Position numbers and translations under genes: made by a program
Shown: piece by piece, positions 38,510 to 48,228 of the stretch
Layout: each line of letters opens with the position of its first letter
Numbering within the stretch: the first letter of the stretch is position 1
Source: Balneolaceae bacterium
GTDB lineage: Bacteria > Bacteroidota > Rhodothermia > Balneolales > Balneolaceae
Reading direction: 5' to 3'
DNA length: 64,000 nucleotides
Assembly: GCA_017643365.1 (NCBI GenBank)
Contig: JAEPNO010000002.1
Coordinates: forward strand, 219,849 to 283,848
Notes under the pieces: generated by a model
Database searches by the model: none
What the model was told of the DNA's origin: nothing
The model's input: the letters and a program-made list of their open reading frames with translations, nothing else

Positions 38510-39208
38510 TTATCTAGCTCCTTTTCCAATGAACACGTTAAACGTGATAGTGAAAAATAGCTTTATATCTAATAACAATGAAACATTTTCAACATAAATT
38601 GCATCTGTTTTCATCCAACTTTTAAAGTCGGTTTCTTTTCGAAAATATGCTTGCCAGATGCACCCTAATCCCGGTTTAACTTTAAACCGAACTAAATCCT
38701 CCTCGTCATAATCTTCTAATGGAGTGGATATTGGGCGAGGACCTATTATTGACATCTCACCACGGAGAATATTAAATAATTGAGGAAGCTCGTCGATACT
38801 GGTTTTTCTAAGAAACCTACCCAACTTTGTAATTCTTGGGTCTTTATCAGATTTAAATAACTTACCACCTTCCATTTCATTTAAGTGGCTTAAACGATGC
38901 TGAAGTTCATGTGCACCATCAATCATAGTTCTGAACTTAAAAACACGAATAGGTTTACCACCAAGACCATAACGTAATTGCTTAAAAAATACAGGACCTG
39001 GAGAATCAAGCTTAATAAGTATAGCTACTGCGATAAAAAGTGGAGAAAATAGAATTATGGTAAATGCTGCAATGATGTAATTAAAAAAATACTTTGCATT
39101 TATATACCAAGAATTTTTCGATTGAACCCTAAGATTTCGAACTTTCTTTTCTTGAACCCCTTGCATCTGATCGTAGTCAGAGTGCACAAAACGTATCAAC
39201 TCTTCCAT
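38510..39208 (-). CDS. Initiating sugar-phosphate transferase (WcaJ/WbaP-like)
   Basis: This enzyme starts the repeat unit by moving a sugar phosphate onto undecaprenyl phosphate. One membrane hairpin near residues 45-65 precedes the catalytic domain with DSPGPVFFKQLRYG, FKFRTM, SIDELPQLFN and GPRP, all hallmarks of the bacterial sugar transferase family. ATG 39208 is preferred over a TTG at 39214. The 126 bp upstream are AT-rich and could hold an internal promoter. Confidence 0.93.
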   Translation of the reverse strand: MEELIRFVHSDYDQMQGVQEKKVRNLRVQSKNSWYINAKYFFNYIIAAFTIILFSPLFIAVAILIKLDSPGPVFFKQLRYGLGGKPIRVFKFRTMIDGAHELQHRLSHLNEMEGGKLFKSDKDPRITKLGRFLRKTSIDELPQLFNILRGEMSIIGPRPISTPLEDYDEEDLVRFKVKPGLGCIWQAYFRKETDFKSWMKTDAIYVENVSLLLDIKLFFTITFNVFIGKGAR

Positions 39209-39334
39209 ATACAACTTTGGTTTTGATGATCGCTAAAAGTAAAGCTATAATTTACCGAATACAATTATTCTGAATATTTATTCTATTTTTAAACAGAATC
39301 TAACAATCTGAGAATTTTAATTAAAATCAATTAT

Positions 39335-40402
39335 CTAAACCAATCTTTGATAAATCTTCAACATTTTTTTTATTGAATTTGCCCAATCGTAATCAGAAAT
39401 AACTCTTTCCCTTGCTTTTTGGCCAAGCAACAATCTTAATTCTGAGTTTAGTGCTAGTTTTGTCATTGCTTTGCATGCAGCGCCTGGATTTTCTTTATCC
39501 ACTACATATCCAGTAACATTATGTAATACAACTTCTGGCAGCCCTCCTACATTGCTCACTATCACTGGCACTTCGCAAGCTGAGGCTTCAAGAATTGCTA
39601 CCCCAAAACTCTCTGAATCCAATCTACTAAGTGCTAAATACACATCGAAAGTTTGTAAAAAACTTGGAATCTTTGCGTGAGGCTGATACCCTTCGAACCT
39701 ACAATATTTAAAAACACCTAATTTTTTTGCCAATTTTTTTAAAATTATTTCTTTAGATCCATCACCGACTATTACTAATTTTGATTTGATCTGCGGATTC
39801 ATACTTCGAAACAATGCGTAAGCTCTTAATAAAACATCTATTCCATACTTATCTTCAAGAAATTTGACCGTACCAAAGATAATTTCGCGATTGTTTTCTT
39901 TGTTTCCCCCATGTTTAAAAACTTCTGTATTTATACCAAATGGTGTGTACTCGATTAAGTTTTCGTCTAAACCGGAAATTTTTTCGATTTGTTTAGCCAT
40001 AATTCGGCTTGTTGAACAAACTACATCAGCGTTTCTAATATTATTTAGAATAAACCTTTTCATAATTGGATTTTTGATATCATCATAAATATCACTTCCC
40101 ATAACAGACAACACATGGGGCTTAAAACCAGACAAAGTACCAAGAGTTCCATAACCTAATGCGTAAAAGGAATGGATAATATCCGGATTTAAATGCGCTA
40201 ATACCCTTTTCAATTCTAAAATATTTAGCAAATACCCAAATGGTTTTGGATATTTCAAATAATGAAATTTGAAATCTTTTTTACATACACTACGAGATTT
40301 ATGCATTGAAATAACATGAACTTCGATTCCTCGATTACTTAACGAAATTGCCCATCTAATTACATGTGGTGACTTTAATGAACCTAGAATAGCAACCTTC
40401 AT
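39335..40402 (-). CDS. Glycosyltransferase family 4
   Basis: The GT-B protein has IIHSFYALGYGTLG in the N-terminal domain and ESFGVAILEASACEVPVIVSNVGG, the EX7E nucleotide-sugar site of GT4, in the C-terminal domain. Acceptor and donor are unknown. It overlaps the DUF354 gene by four bases (ATGA). Confidence 0.88.
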   Translation of the reverse strand: MKVAILGSLKSPHVIRWAISLSNRGIEVHVISMHKSRSVCKKDFKFHYLKYPKPFGYLLNILELKRVLAHLNPDIIHSFYALGYGTLGTLSGFKPHVLSVMGSDIYDDIKNPIMKRFILNNIRNADVVCSTSRIMAKQIEKISGLDENLIEYTPFGINTEVFKHGGNKENNREIIFGTVKFLEDKYGIDVLLRAYALFRSMNPQIKSKLVIVGDGSKEIILKKLAKKLGVFKYCRFEGYQPHAKIPSFLQTFDVYLALSRLDSESFGVAILEASACEVPVIVSNVGGLPEVVLHNVTGYVVDKENPGAACKAMTKLALNSELRLLLGQKARERVISDYDWANSIKKMLKIYQRLV

Positions 40403-41424
40403 TTTAAGTAACCATTTATAATCTCGTGCATATAGGCGGTTAGATCAAAATTGATCTTTATTGGCTTCCGGTTATCAAAAAAAGATGGGTTTGAGGTTAA
40501 GTATCGTTTGCTCTCCGCTAATGCTTTCAATACGCCTTCATTGCTTTCTTCAAATCGTTTAATTAGATGATTTTCAGCTTCTAATACATCCGTATATCCT
40601 CTACCTGAATTATCAATATAAACACTTGGCACTCCTAGAATTGCAGACTCACTAGCCATAGTGGCACTTTCGCCAAAGAAAAAGTCCGCCCCTTTTAACA
40701 CAGAATGCATCTTTTGGGCTTCTACATTAAGCTCATATTTTTTTAAAATTTCTGGTAATGGAATTTCTGAAGAGACAAATACTTTTAAATGAGAAGAGAG
40801 CTCCTTAACAATTTGAATTTTCTGGAGGTCGTTAAGTCCAGGATGATTTATGTCATGCATAGATTTTCTAGACACAAAACGTACCACGCAATATTTGTCT
40901 TCAATATTTAAGTTTAACGCAGATTTTATTGTTAAGTCTGGTTTAAAATAATCTGGGTGCAAGTATGAAAATTCCATAAAACCAGGAAAGCGCTTGTGCT
41001 TTACTCCGAGATTTTTTTTGAAAATTTCTGAACTAAATACATTATTTAAAAAAGGAAGGGTAAAACGATGATGCCAAACAGCATTTTCGGTATCTGTAAA
41101 GGCTATGCTTGGAATACCACTAAACTTAGCGGCTTGTGCGCCATAAGGATGCATAAAACTTATTACTAAATCTACATTGTTTAGTTTAATTAGATTTTTA
41201 ATAAACCGAATCGCCTTAAATTGATACAAGAACCTAGATAGAATATTGCTCCCACCTTTCCCTCTACTTATAAATGGAATTGAGTTCGCTTTTAATAAAG
41301 TTAACGTCACATCTTTCTCTCTAGCGACAACTGTTACAGAAGTTCCTTGCTCTCGTAACCGTGCAATTATATGTTTAAAATAATGTACATGAGCTGGGTG
41401 ATTGATATCGAATAATACAGACAT
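40399..41424 (-). CDS. DUF354 family GT-B-like glycosyltransferase
   Basis: The start MSVLFDINHPAHVHYFKHII is the signature of DUF354. The C-terminal part has FFGESATMASESAILGVPS, a GT-B type donor loop. Members occur in surface-glycan loci and are presumed glycosyltransferases. It lies between GT4 and GT26 genes. Confidence 0.82.
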   Translation of the reverse strand: MSVLFDINHPAHVHYFKHIIARLREQGTSVTVVAREKDVTLTLLKANSIPFISRGKGGSNILSRFLYQFKAIRFIKNLIKLNNVDLVISFMHPYGAQAAKFSGIPSIAFTDTENAVWHHRFTLPFLNNVFSSEIFKKNLGVKHKRFPGFMEFSYLHPDYFKPDLTIKSALNLNIEDKYCVVRFVSRKSMHDINHPGLNDLQKIQIVKELSSHLKVFVSSEIPLPEILKKYELNVEAQKMHSVLKGADFFFGESATMASESAILGVPSVYIDNSGRGYTDVLEAENHLIKRFEESNEGVLKALAESKRYLTSNPSFFDNRKPIKINFDLTAYMHEIINGYLK

Positions 41425-41438
41425 GGATTATTACAATA

Positions 41439-42170
41439 CTAACGCAGATAATATTTGAACAAATGAATAAAAATGTTCCGGTACTTTGGATATAGACGCT
41501 TTGGTTCTTTATACAATCGATATAACCACCGTACACCTAGTTTTTTCATCCATTCGGGACTTATTTGTACTTCTCCACTTAAATAATCGAACACGCCACC
41601 AACGCCTAACAAATAACTATTATCAAATAACTGGTGGTGGTGATACAGTAAATAATCTTGTTTGGGGCTACTTAAACCAATCCATACAAAATCAGGTTTA
41701 AGCTTATTAATCTCATTTAACTCGTTGATTATAACTTCTGAAGTTGGAATTTCATTTACCGAAACAAAAGGTGGAGATTTATAACCCAATATCTTACTCC
41801 CATCAGGATCAAGTGCTGCAAGATTCGCTTTAATTTTCTCTAGTTTTGCAGGGGTTGATCCATAAAAAAAATGAGTATTATCACTTTCTTTTAAAAGCCT
41901 ATTAATCAACTTGAAACCACTTACTGTAGATACATTTTTGAATCCCTTTGCTTTGGCAATAAATTCAGACGGCTTGCCATCGGGCATTGCTATATGAGCA
42001 TTGTTAATTATTTCAGCCAACACTGGATCTTCTGTTGCTTCACTTAATACAGAAAGATCAGGGAATAAAATATAAGCTGGTGGGTTTATCGCCTTATTAT
42101 TTAAAACCTGAAACGCTTTCTCAAGATTAATATCGTTTATGGCGACATTAAAGATGGGGATTTTAGTCAT
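41439..42170 (-). CDS. WecG/TagA/CpsF family glycosyltransferase (GT26)
   Basis: MPDGKPSEFIAKAKG, VWIGLSSPKQDYLL and GVGGVFDYLSGEVQISPEW are GT26 motifs. The family usually adds a ManNAc-type or related sugar as the second residue on a lipid-linked intermediate, so it may act directly after the initiating transferase. It overlaps the next gene upstream by eight bases. Confidence 0.87.
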   Translation of the reverse strand: MTKIPIFNVAINDINLEKAFQVLNNKAINPPAYILFPDLSVLSEATEDPVLAEIINNAHIAMPDGKPSEFIAKAKGFKNVSTVSGFKLINRLLKESDNTHFFYGSTPAKLEKIKANLAALDPDGSKILGYKSPPFVSVNEIPTSEVIINELNEINKLKPDFVWIGLSSPKQDYLLYHHHQLFDNSYLLGVGGVFDYLSGEVQISPEWMKKLGVRWLYRLYKEPKRLYPKYRNIFIHLFKYYLR

Positions 42171-43260
42171 TTTCTATCTCAGTTATAATCTGATCTATCA
42201 CCAAACTAAGCCTATTCTCAAAAACTTCAACAGTATTATTATCTTCATATAATTTTCTAGACATAGAAGAGAGTCGCATCTTCAAATCAGGATCATTATA
42301 TATTTTCAAACTCTTAATAGCCATTTCATCAATTGCAGAAGCTTCTACAAGAAAACCATTAACATTATTTCTAACAATATCTGGTATCCCTCCTTCAAAA
42401 CTAGATATGATTGGCGTTGAGCATTGCATTGCCTCTAGCAAAACCAAAGGGTAGCAATCATTATTTGAGGGATAGATAAATAAATCTGAACTTTGAAGAG
42501 CTGTAAATTTTTCTTGACCATACAAAGGCCCTATGTACCTTAACTTCGCTTTTAAATCATTCTTGCAAATAAACTCATTTACCTGTTCTAATGATATATC
42601 TTTTGGCTGACCAATTAAATCAAATCTAAAATTTTTAATTTTATGATTTAAAATTCGAATTACTTCTAAATATTCAAATACCCCTTTATCGTATAAATAA
42701 TTTGCTAAAAATGTAATAGTAAAAGAGCTATCTATACTAGTTAAATTATTTTTACAATTATCTTTTATCCCATTTGGAAGAATAAAATGATTTTTAAAAT
42801 TACAATTTACTATATCATCCTTTAACTTACTTGATAAAATTATACAGAATTCATTATTGAAAGCATAGTTATACAAAAAATGGAAAAATTTTTTTTGTTG
42901 ATATTTTTTCACACCCTTACTATGTAAATGAAAAACTATAGGAACATCAAATTGTTTTATAATAAGTATCGAAATAAAATCTTTTATAAACGCTTTTCCA
43001 CTTGGTGTCAATGCAAAATACACAAGATCAATATCATTCATTCGAAGTGCTTGAAATAAATTGATATAGTTTTTAAAAATTTTTATGATCTTATTTAAGG
43101 AAAATTTTCCAATATCTGTTACAGAATGCGAAATGCTTTGCTTAAGATATAATCGCTTATAATTTGCTGCAATATTCTCTGAGTCCGCAACAATTTGATT
43201 CATTAAGGTTGAACCATGAACAGGGGGAGGTACTTTTAGAAGAAAAAGAACTGTTTTCAA
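42163..43260 (-). CDS. Glycosyltransferase family 4
   Basis: The N-terminus KTVLFLLKVPPPVHGSTLMN and the C-terminal YPSNNDCYPLVLLEAMQCS (with the GT4 EX7E-like site) mark a GT4 enzyme. The start codon is TTG, since the TTG overlaps the previous stop as TTGA and no ATG is near. It is markedly AT-rich like its neighbours. Confidence 0.85.
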   Translation of the reverse strand: MKTVLFLLKVPPPVHGSTLMNQIVADSENIAANYKRLYLKQSISHSVTDIGKFSLNKIIKIFKNYINLFQALRMNDIDLVYFALTPSGKAFIKDFISILIIKQFDVPIVFHLHSKGVKKYQQKKFFHFLYNYAFNNEFCIILSSKLKDDIVNCNFKNHFILPNGIKDNCKNNLTSIDSSFTITFLANYLYDKGVFEYLEVIRILNHKIKNFRFDLIGQPKDISLEQVNEFICKNDLKAKLRYIGPLYGQEKFTALQSSDLFIYPSNNDCYPLVLLEAMQCSTPIISSFEGGIPDIVRNNVNGFLVEASAIDEMAIKSLKIYNDPDLKMRLSSMSRKLYEDNNTVEVFENRLSLVIDQIITEIEND

Positions 43261-44405
43261 TTGCTTTTATTTTGGATTAATGCATATCCCATCATCAAAT
43301 AGTAAGAGAACATTATGCGATTATAGATAAAAGCATTATCTGTTTGTAGTAGTATTATTACAAGTAAAGTAATAGTTAACGCAAGCTTATTTAATGACGC
43401 AAATTTCCCTGTTATGTACAGCCATATCCCAAATAAAATAGGCCCTAGTTCCAGATAAAGACGATAAAAATCACCATGGAAAGCAGTCGCCCACTTTACT
43501 TCATAATAGAGTATGTTTTCAATATATCCCAGGCCTAAACCTGCCCCCCAAATTGGAAACTCAGTTGCATTTGCGAATACAACTTGAAACCTGTTTAATC
43601 TACCCATAAAAAATCTATCCGCACTAATTCCAGTTAAATTTTGAACAAATTGATTGAATGTACCCGATATTATCCCATCCCATGTAATAGCTATTAATGT
43701 ACCAACAATTAAAAAAACCCAGCCATAAAAACTTTTACTTTTAATGGTTTTTAAAGGAAAGAATACATAGAACATTGTACATATAAACACTCCAAATATA
43801 GCAATTCTTTTAGCCCCTAAAATGGTAATGAGTGCAGCAGCGGCTGCATATCTATACTTTTTATTATGTAAAAAGTATAGAAAATAAAACCCCATAATTA
43901 ATGAAACCCCGCTCTCAGTATCATAATAAGATTCCGTTACAATATTAGATTGGAATACTTGAAGGAGTGCGCCAAATGATATGCCTCCTCTAAAAAGCTC
44001 AACTACATAGAACAATGAAAAAGCATAGAAAAGTGTTTTTATAATTCTATCAATCTGTTTGGGGGTAGAGTAATTGATAATTCCCCAACTAAACACCAAG
44101 GGCGTGAAAAGCAATATCAGATTTACAATATTTCGGTAGGTAAAACCAATTTCATGGAAAATAAATGAAACAAAAATTGTATAAACCGCAACAAAAAGGA
44201 AAAGAAAAAATAACTGCTTAAAATATTTGTTCGCTTCATATTTATAACTTTTGAATGATATAAATATGAAAGGAGCAGCAAGAAGCGGCGACAAAAACCT
44301 TAAATCTTTTAAAGGTCCTAAAGGTAGAATAATTGACATAGGGCCAATTAATGCTAGAAATATAGCTCCATAGATTAAAAAGATATTTAAATAACGATTA
44401 TTCAC
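43257..44405 (-). CDS. wzy: Candidate O-antigen/capsule polymerase
   Basis: The 382-residue protein is almost all membrane segments (about ten), with one larger loop near residues 255-300. No strong motif is expected for Wzy. The call rests on topology and on its position among transferase and flippase genes. It starts with GTG at 44405. It could also be an O-antigen ligase. Confidence 0.7.
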   Translation of the reverse strand: MNNRYLNIFLIYGAIFLALIGPMSIILPLGPLKDLRFLSPLLAAPFIFISFKSYKYEANKYFKQLFFLFLFVAVYTIFVSFIFHEIGFTYRNIVNLILLFTPLVFSWGIINYSTPKQIDRIIKTLFYAFSLFYVVELFRGGISFGALLQVFQSNIVTESYYDTESGVSLIMGFYFLYFLHNKKYRYAAAAALITILGAKRIAIFGVFICTMFYVFFPLKTIKSKSFYGWVFLIVGTLIAITWDGIISGTFNQFVQNLTGISADRFFMGRLNRFQVVFANATEFPIWGAGLGLGYIENILYYEVKWATAFHGDFYRLYLELGPILFGIWLYITGKFASLNKLALTITLLVIILLQTDNAFIYNRIMFSYYLMMGYALIQNKSN

Positions 44406-44407
44406 AT

Positions 44408-45514
44408 TTAGTCTATTAAATCTTTGAAGGCCGATAAAAAAATTTCAATTGAACATTCCTCTTCAAAAGTATTTCTAGCTTTTTCTTTCAACGATTGAAC
44501 GCTAACTGGATCTGAAATAATTTGCTTTACTTTAATTTCTAATTCTCTAAAACTCCCTTGTATAGAATTACTTTCATCTAAATATTCAAACTCAGGGCTA
44601 TGGTAAGGTCCTTTTTCTTTATTAGGTAATTGAGTTACAATGGGACATGCGAAACACAAGGAATGAACAATTGCTAAGCCTGTATAACCAAGGTGAAGAT
44701 GTAAATGACTTGCTAATAACATGGAGCCTAGTATTTCCGAGTCTAATATTTGGCCGTATAATGTTACATTATTTACTTGGTTATTCTTGATATAAGTATT
44801 CAATTGTTGCTTAAATGGCCCGTCTCCAACAATATGAAAATTGATAATTTTATCTGAATTAATTGAAACCTCTTGAAATAACTCAATAGATTTAACAATT
44901 TCTTTTTCCTCTATTAACCTTCCTACATAAATAAAATGCAACTCATCATAACTCCAGCCTAATTTCTGATAAACTTGTTCAATACCCAACTTCGATAGAT
45001 TTTGATATACCTCATTTAATGCTAGAGTATCAAGAGTATTATTAGCCACCGAAATAGGTTTCTTAATCAACTTTTCTAATTTTTTTGCACGATCATTTGA
45101 GTAGGTAATAATTTGATCTGAAAATTTCATCATTCGCATCCTAAACCTTCCAGATAGACTAATCTCACCAGTAAAATAGTCTTTATTATTTATTCCATGT
45201 GTCCAACATACAAGTTTAAAACGCAGGAAAAACTTTAATAATAATAATACCCAGAAAGTAAGATTTCTCAGTTCAGGTGTAACTACAACATATTTTGGTA
45301 AGTATCTAAATAAAAGTAAAAACGGGAATTGAAAATACTTTTCGCCTATCCTTATTATGGGGATTGGAAAAAAATTGGCTTTATCAGTTTCGACAGAACT
45401 TAAGGATTGTTCCTTAAGTACATGACTATAAAGAATTTTAAAATCATCTTCGGGAAGGTGTTTTAGAACGCTAAATCTGTAATGAGGTAAAATTTGTTGG
45501 ATAATGAAGACCAT
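44408..45514 (-). CDS. Glycosyltransferase, GT4-like
   Basis: The protein has a GT-B layout. LHFIYVGRLIEEKEIVKSIELF (about residue 190) is the typical linker, and INFHIVGDGPFKQQL begins the C-terminal domain. The usual EX7E site is replaced by a divergent GYTGLAIVHSLCFACP, so the donor site may be unusual. It is separated from wzy by two bases. Confidence 0.82.
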   Translation of the reverse strand: MVFIIQQILPHYRFSVLKHLPEDDFKILYSHVLKEQSLSSVETDKANFFPIPIIRIGEKYFQFPFLLLFRYLPKYVVVTPELRNLTFWVLLLLKFFLRFKLVCWTHGINNKDYFTGEISLSGRFRMRMMKFSDQIITYSNDRAKKLEKLIKKPISVANNTLDTLALNEVYQNLSKLGIEQVYQKLGWSYDELHFIYVGRLIEEKEIVKSIELFQEVSINSDKIINFHIVGDGPFKQQLNTYIKNNQVNNVTLYGQILDSEILGSMLLASHLHLHLGYTGLAIVHSLCFACPIVTQLPNKEKGPYHSPEFEYLDESNSIQGSFRELEIKVKQIISDPVSVQSLKEKARNTFEEECSIEIFLSAFKDLID

Positions 45515-46456
45515 TTAATGAGACCAACTCAATATTTCATTCTGAAAAGTAGTTTCACTAAAGTATTTATCCAGTATGCTACTTGAGTTTGAACTTTCCT
45601 TATATAGTTTTTCAATCACAATATTATCAATATTTACTAGACTAGTTGAATCATTAACACTACCAATAATTGACCTATTATAACTTTTAAGAACATTACC
45701 AATAAAGAAGTGAGGTGGCCCAAAGATTACTTTTTCATAACTTATTGCTGTACCTAAAACACCACTTGATCCAAACCAATCTTGATATGGAATTGCAATG
45801 CATTTAGCTTTTTCAAAAAGAACATGCTTTAAATTTTCATCGACAAAACCGTTTATTATGTATACACCTTTTTTCTCTGAAAATTCTAAAATTCTCAGAT
45901 CGTGAATTTTACCAACTACTAATACATTAATCGACATCGAGTAAAATTTTAAAAATTCGTAGGTCCCTTTCCGTTCATCATGACTTCCAAATAAAAGGAT
46001 GTATTCTTCTGGAATATTATATTCATTTGATCTGTCACTATTATTAGTTGACTGATTTGGGAGTTCAATTGGATCTGGTATATAAGACAACCCAAGCGAG
46101 GTATTAATGTCGTGTTCAACAAGTGTAAAGGAAGTAATACTCCTAAAATGTTTTAAAAAGCTAAAAAAAATAAATAGAAATTTAGATTTTAAATCTGACT
46201 TATGAATGAACTCCAAATTGTATATAAACTGACCTATGCGTTTACTCATTAAAATAATAAGTAAATAATGAATAGGTTTTTTTTTTAGAATTGCCCAAAA
46301 ATTCAATAACAATAGTTTTTCAGACTGCAATTCTTTGAAAATTAACTTGAAGGATAAATCTTTATGAGAAATAACAGAATTAACTTTATTTTTTTTCTCT
46401 AATAACTTGATGTAATAGCCATAGTGACCTTCAGTATTTGGACACAGAATAATCAT
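45515..46456 (-). CDS. Divergent glycosyltransferase-like protein
   Basis: The N-terminus (IILCPNTEGHYGYYIKLL) and IPEEYILLFGSHDERKGTYEF in the middle resemble GT-B proteins. AIPYQDWFGSSGVLGTAISYEK fills the place of the donor loop. The EX7E motif is not evident. The neighbours support a glycosyltransferase role, but the family assignment is weak. Confidence 0.65.
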   Translation of the reverse strand: MIILCPNTEGHYGYYIKLLEKKNKVNSVISHKDLSFKLIFKELQSEKLLLLNFWAILKKKPIHYLLIILMSKRIGQFIYNLEFIHKSDLKSKFLFIFFSFLKHFRSITSFTLVEHDINTSLGLSYIPDPIELPNQSTNNSDRSNEYNIPEEYILLFGSHDERKGTYEFLKFYSMSINVLVVGKIHDLRILEFSEKKGVYIINGFVDENLKHVLFEKAKCIAIPYQDWFGSSGVLGTAISYEKVIFGPPHFFIGNVLKSYNRSIIGSVNDSTSLVNIDNIVIEKLYKESSNSSSILDKYFSETTFQNEILSWSH

Positions 46457-46466
46457 AAATAAATTA

Positions 46467-47387
46467 TTAATATATAATTGATTCAGAACTAGTAATAAAC
46501 TTTTTCCTAATCATTGTTTTTAGTATTGAAACTATATCTGAAATGGAAATAGGTAAATATACCTTTCGTGAATCCAAATTATTTAATAGAGCATTTAAGT
46601 TATACCCAACATTTTGCCATTCATCAGATGAAAATTGGTTCAGAATGTTTTTTACATATCTTTTTCTATACAAAGTATTAATGATATCCTTTTTTCTCGC
46701 AGCTCTTTGCTTATTATTTGTTGGCATATCCCCTAAAGAACCCTTAAGATCAATGGTTGTATCAAATTTAAGATCATTTATACCCAATATGTTTTCAATC
46801 TTTTTAATCTCTAAGTCAGTTTTTAATGGATTTACTAAGTCCTCATAGCATAGCGACAATACATTTTCTTTGTGCTTATTTTTTAAATAAGTATTTATAA
46901 GATTATTTAATCCTTTTTTTAGGTCTACTTCAAAAGGGTGCGTTGTCCAAGTGCTGTTATACCAAGTATTAGCAATTGAAAGCATTACATCTTCAGGATT
47001 TCTCCAAAGAAATATAAATTTCGCATTAGGAAAAACACTCATTATTTCTTCACATATCAAGTGATACCTTGGTGTTTTATCTAAAAAATAAACTGATTTA
47101 TCAGTTCTAAAATCATTGTAAACTGAAATTGAGAATTCCTGAATTCTTTCCCGATATTTTGATAATCCATCAGGATACGCATCCATTAAATCTTTAAAGG
47201 CCCGGCGGTAAATAGAATGGCCAAATTCAGAATACATGTCTACGTTGCTGTATGAGCCAATAATAGGCAATAGAAACCATGGTTCAGATGTGGTACAGAC
47301 TTTCTCTGACGCTCCAATAATTCTTTGTAAAAGAGTAGAGCCAGATCTAGGTAATGAAAATATAAAAATTGGGGTGATATCAGCCAT
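46467..47387 (-). CDS. PAPS-dependent sulfotransferase
   Basis: The 5'-phosphosulfate loop FSLPRSGSTLLQRII lies at the N-terminus and the 3'-phosphate region is FIFLWRNPEDVMLSIA. Both are hallmarks of sulfotransferases. It probably transfers sulfate from PAPS to a sugar of the polymer. The PAPS-forming enzyme CysNC is encoded at the right edge of the window. Confidence 0.87.
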   Translation of the reverse strand: MADITPIFIFSLPRSGSTLLQRIIGASEKVCTTSEPWFLLPIIGSYSNVDMYSEFGHSIYRRAFKDLMDAYPDGLSKYRERIQEFSISVYNDFRTDKSVYFLDKTPRYHLICEEIMSVFPNAKFIFLWRNPEDVMLSIANTWYNSTWTTHPFEVDLKKGLNNLINTYLKNKHKENVLSLCYEDLVNPLKTDLEIKKIENILGINDLKFDTTIDLKGSLGDMPTNNKQRAARKKDIINTLYRKRYVKNILNQFSSDEWQNVGYNLNALLNNLDSRKVYLPISISDIVSILKTMIRKKFITSSESIIY

Positions 47388-48228
47388 TTTTGAATATATT
47401 TCTTACGTAATAATGGAACCTGTAAATTGTTTTATAAAACGGAAAATGTGGATCAAGTTTGGATGCTTTCTTTCTTTCGCCTTGCCTCCTAAAAATAGAT
47501 GCTCTTACTAAATTTAATAAGTTAACATCTACATTATCTTCACTTAACAGATCAACAATTTGAAACATATTTTCCAGATGTGAATCTTTGCTCACATTAT
47601 GGATGCCTTCATCATGAACTTGGTACGCCGAAAACACTCCAGGAATCCATTTAAATTTTGTAACTAGCGATAATTTTAAGCGAAAATGCCAATCTTCATA
47701 TATAAATAATCTCTCATCGAAACCTTTTATTCTTAAGAAAAGATCTTTTGAAAGCCAGAAAGTTCGAATACTAAATAATCGTCTAGCAATCCAAGTCTGA
47801 TAATCCCCTTCTTTAATAACATTTGTATTAATTCGACTTTTATTTTCATTTATATGAACTTTTAGAAAATCTGAAAAATATAGTCCATATTTAGTTCCGT
47901 ATTTTTTTATTACTCCAAATTGTTTTTCATTTTTGCCAGGAAGGAGCCAATCATCTCCTGCCAGAAACCCAATATAGGTGCTACTAGCTTCACGTGCGCA
48001 CGTATTTAAATTACCGGCAATACCTAAATTTTTTTTATGAAAAAGTATACGAATCAAGCTAGGGTGTTTCTTTTTATACTCTTCCAATATTTGCCTAGTA
48101 TTATCACTCGAACAATCATCTCCAATTAAAATTTCATCAGGTAAAACTGACTGATTTAAAACTGAATCCAAACATTTTCTTATATGTTTTTCACTATTAT
48201 ATGTAATTATTATTTGTGAGAAAGTCAT
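47380..48228 (-). CDS. Glycosyltransferase family 2
   Basis: The GT-A fold is clear from QIIITYNSEKHIRKCLDSVL at the start, ILIGDDCSSDNT, and the DxD-like GDDW near residue 95. It overlaps the flippase gene by four bases (ATGA) and the sulfotransferase gene by eight. Confidence 0.9.
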   Translation of the reverse strand: MTFSQIIITYNSEKHIRKCLDSVLNQSVLPDEILIGDDCSSDNTRQILEEYKKKHPSLIRILFHKKNLGIAGNLNTCAREASSTYIGFLAGDDWLLPGKNEKQFGVIKKYGTKYGLYFSDFLKVHINENKSRINTNVIKEGDYQTWIARRLFSIRTFWLSKDLFLRIKGFDERLFIYEDWHFRLKLSLVTKFKWIPGVFSAYQVHDEGIHNVSKDSHLENMFQIVDLLSEDNVDVNLLNLVRASIFRRQGERKKASKLDPHFPFYKTIYRFHYYVRNIFKNG

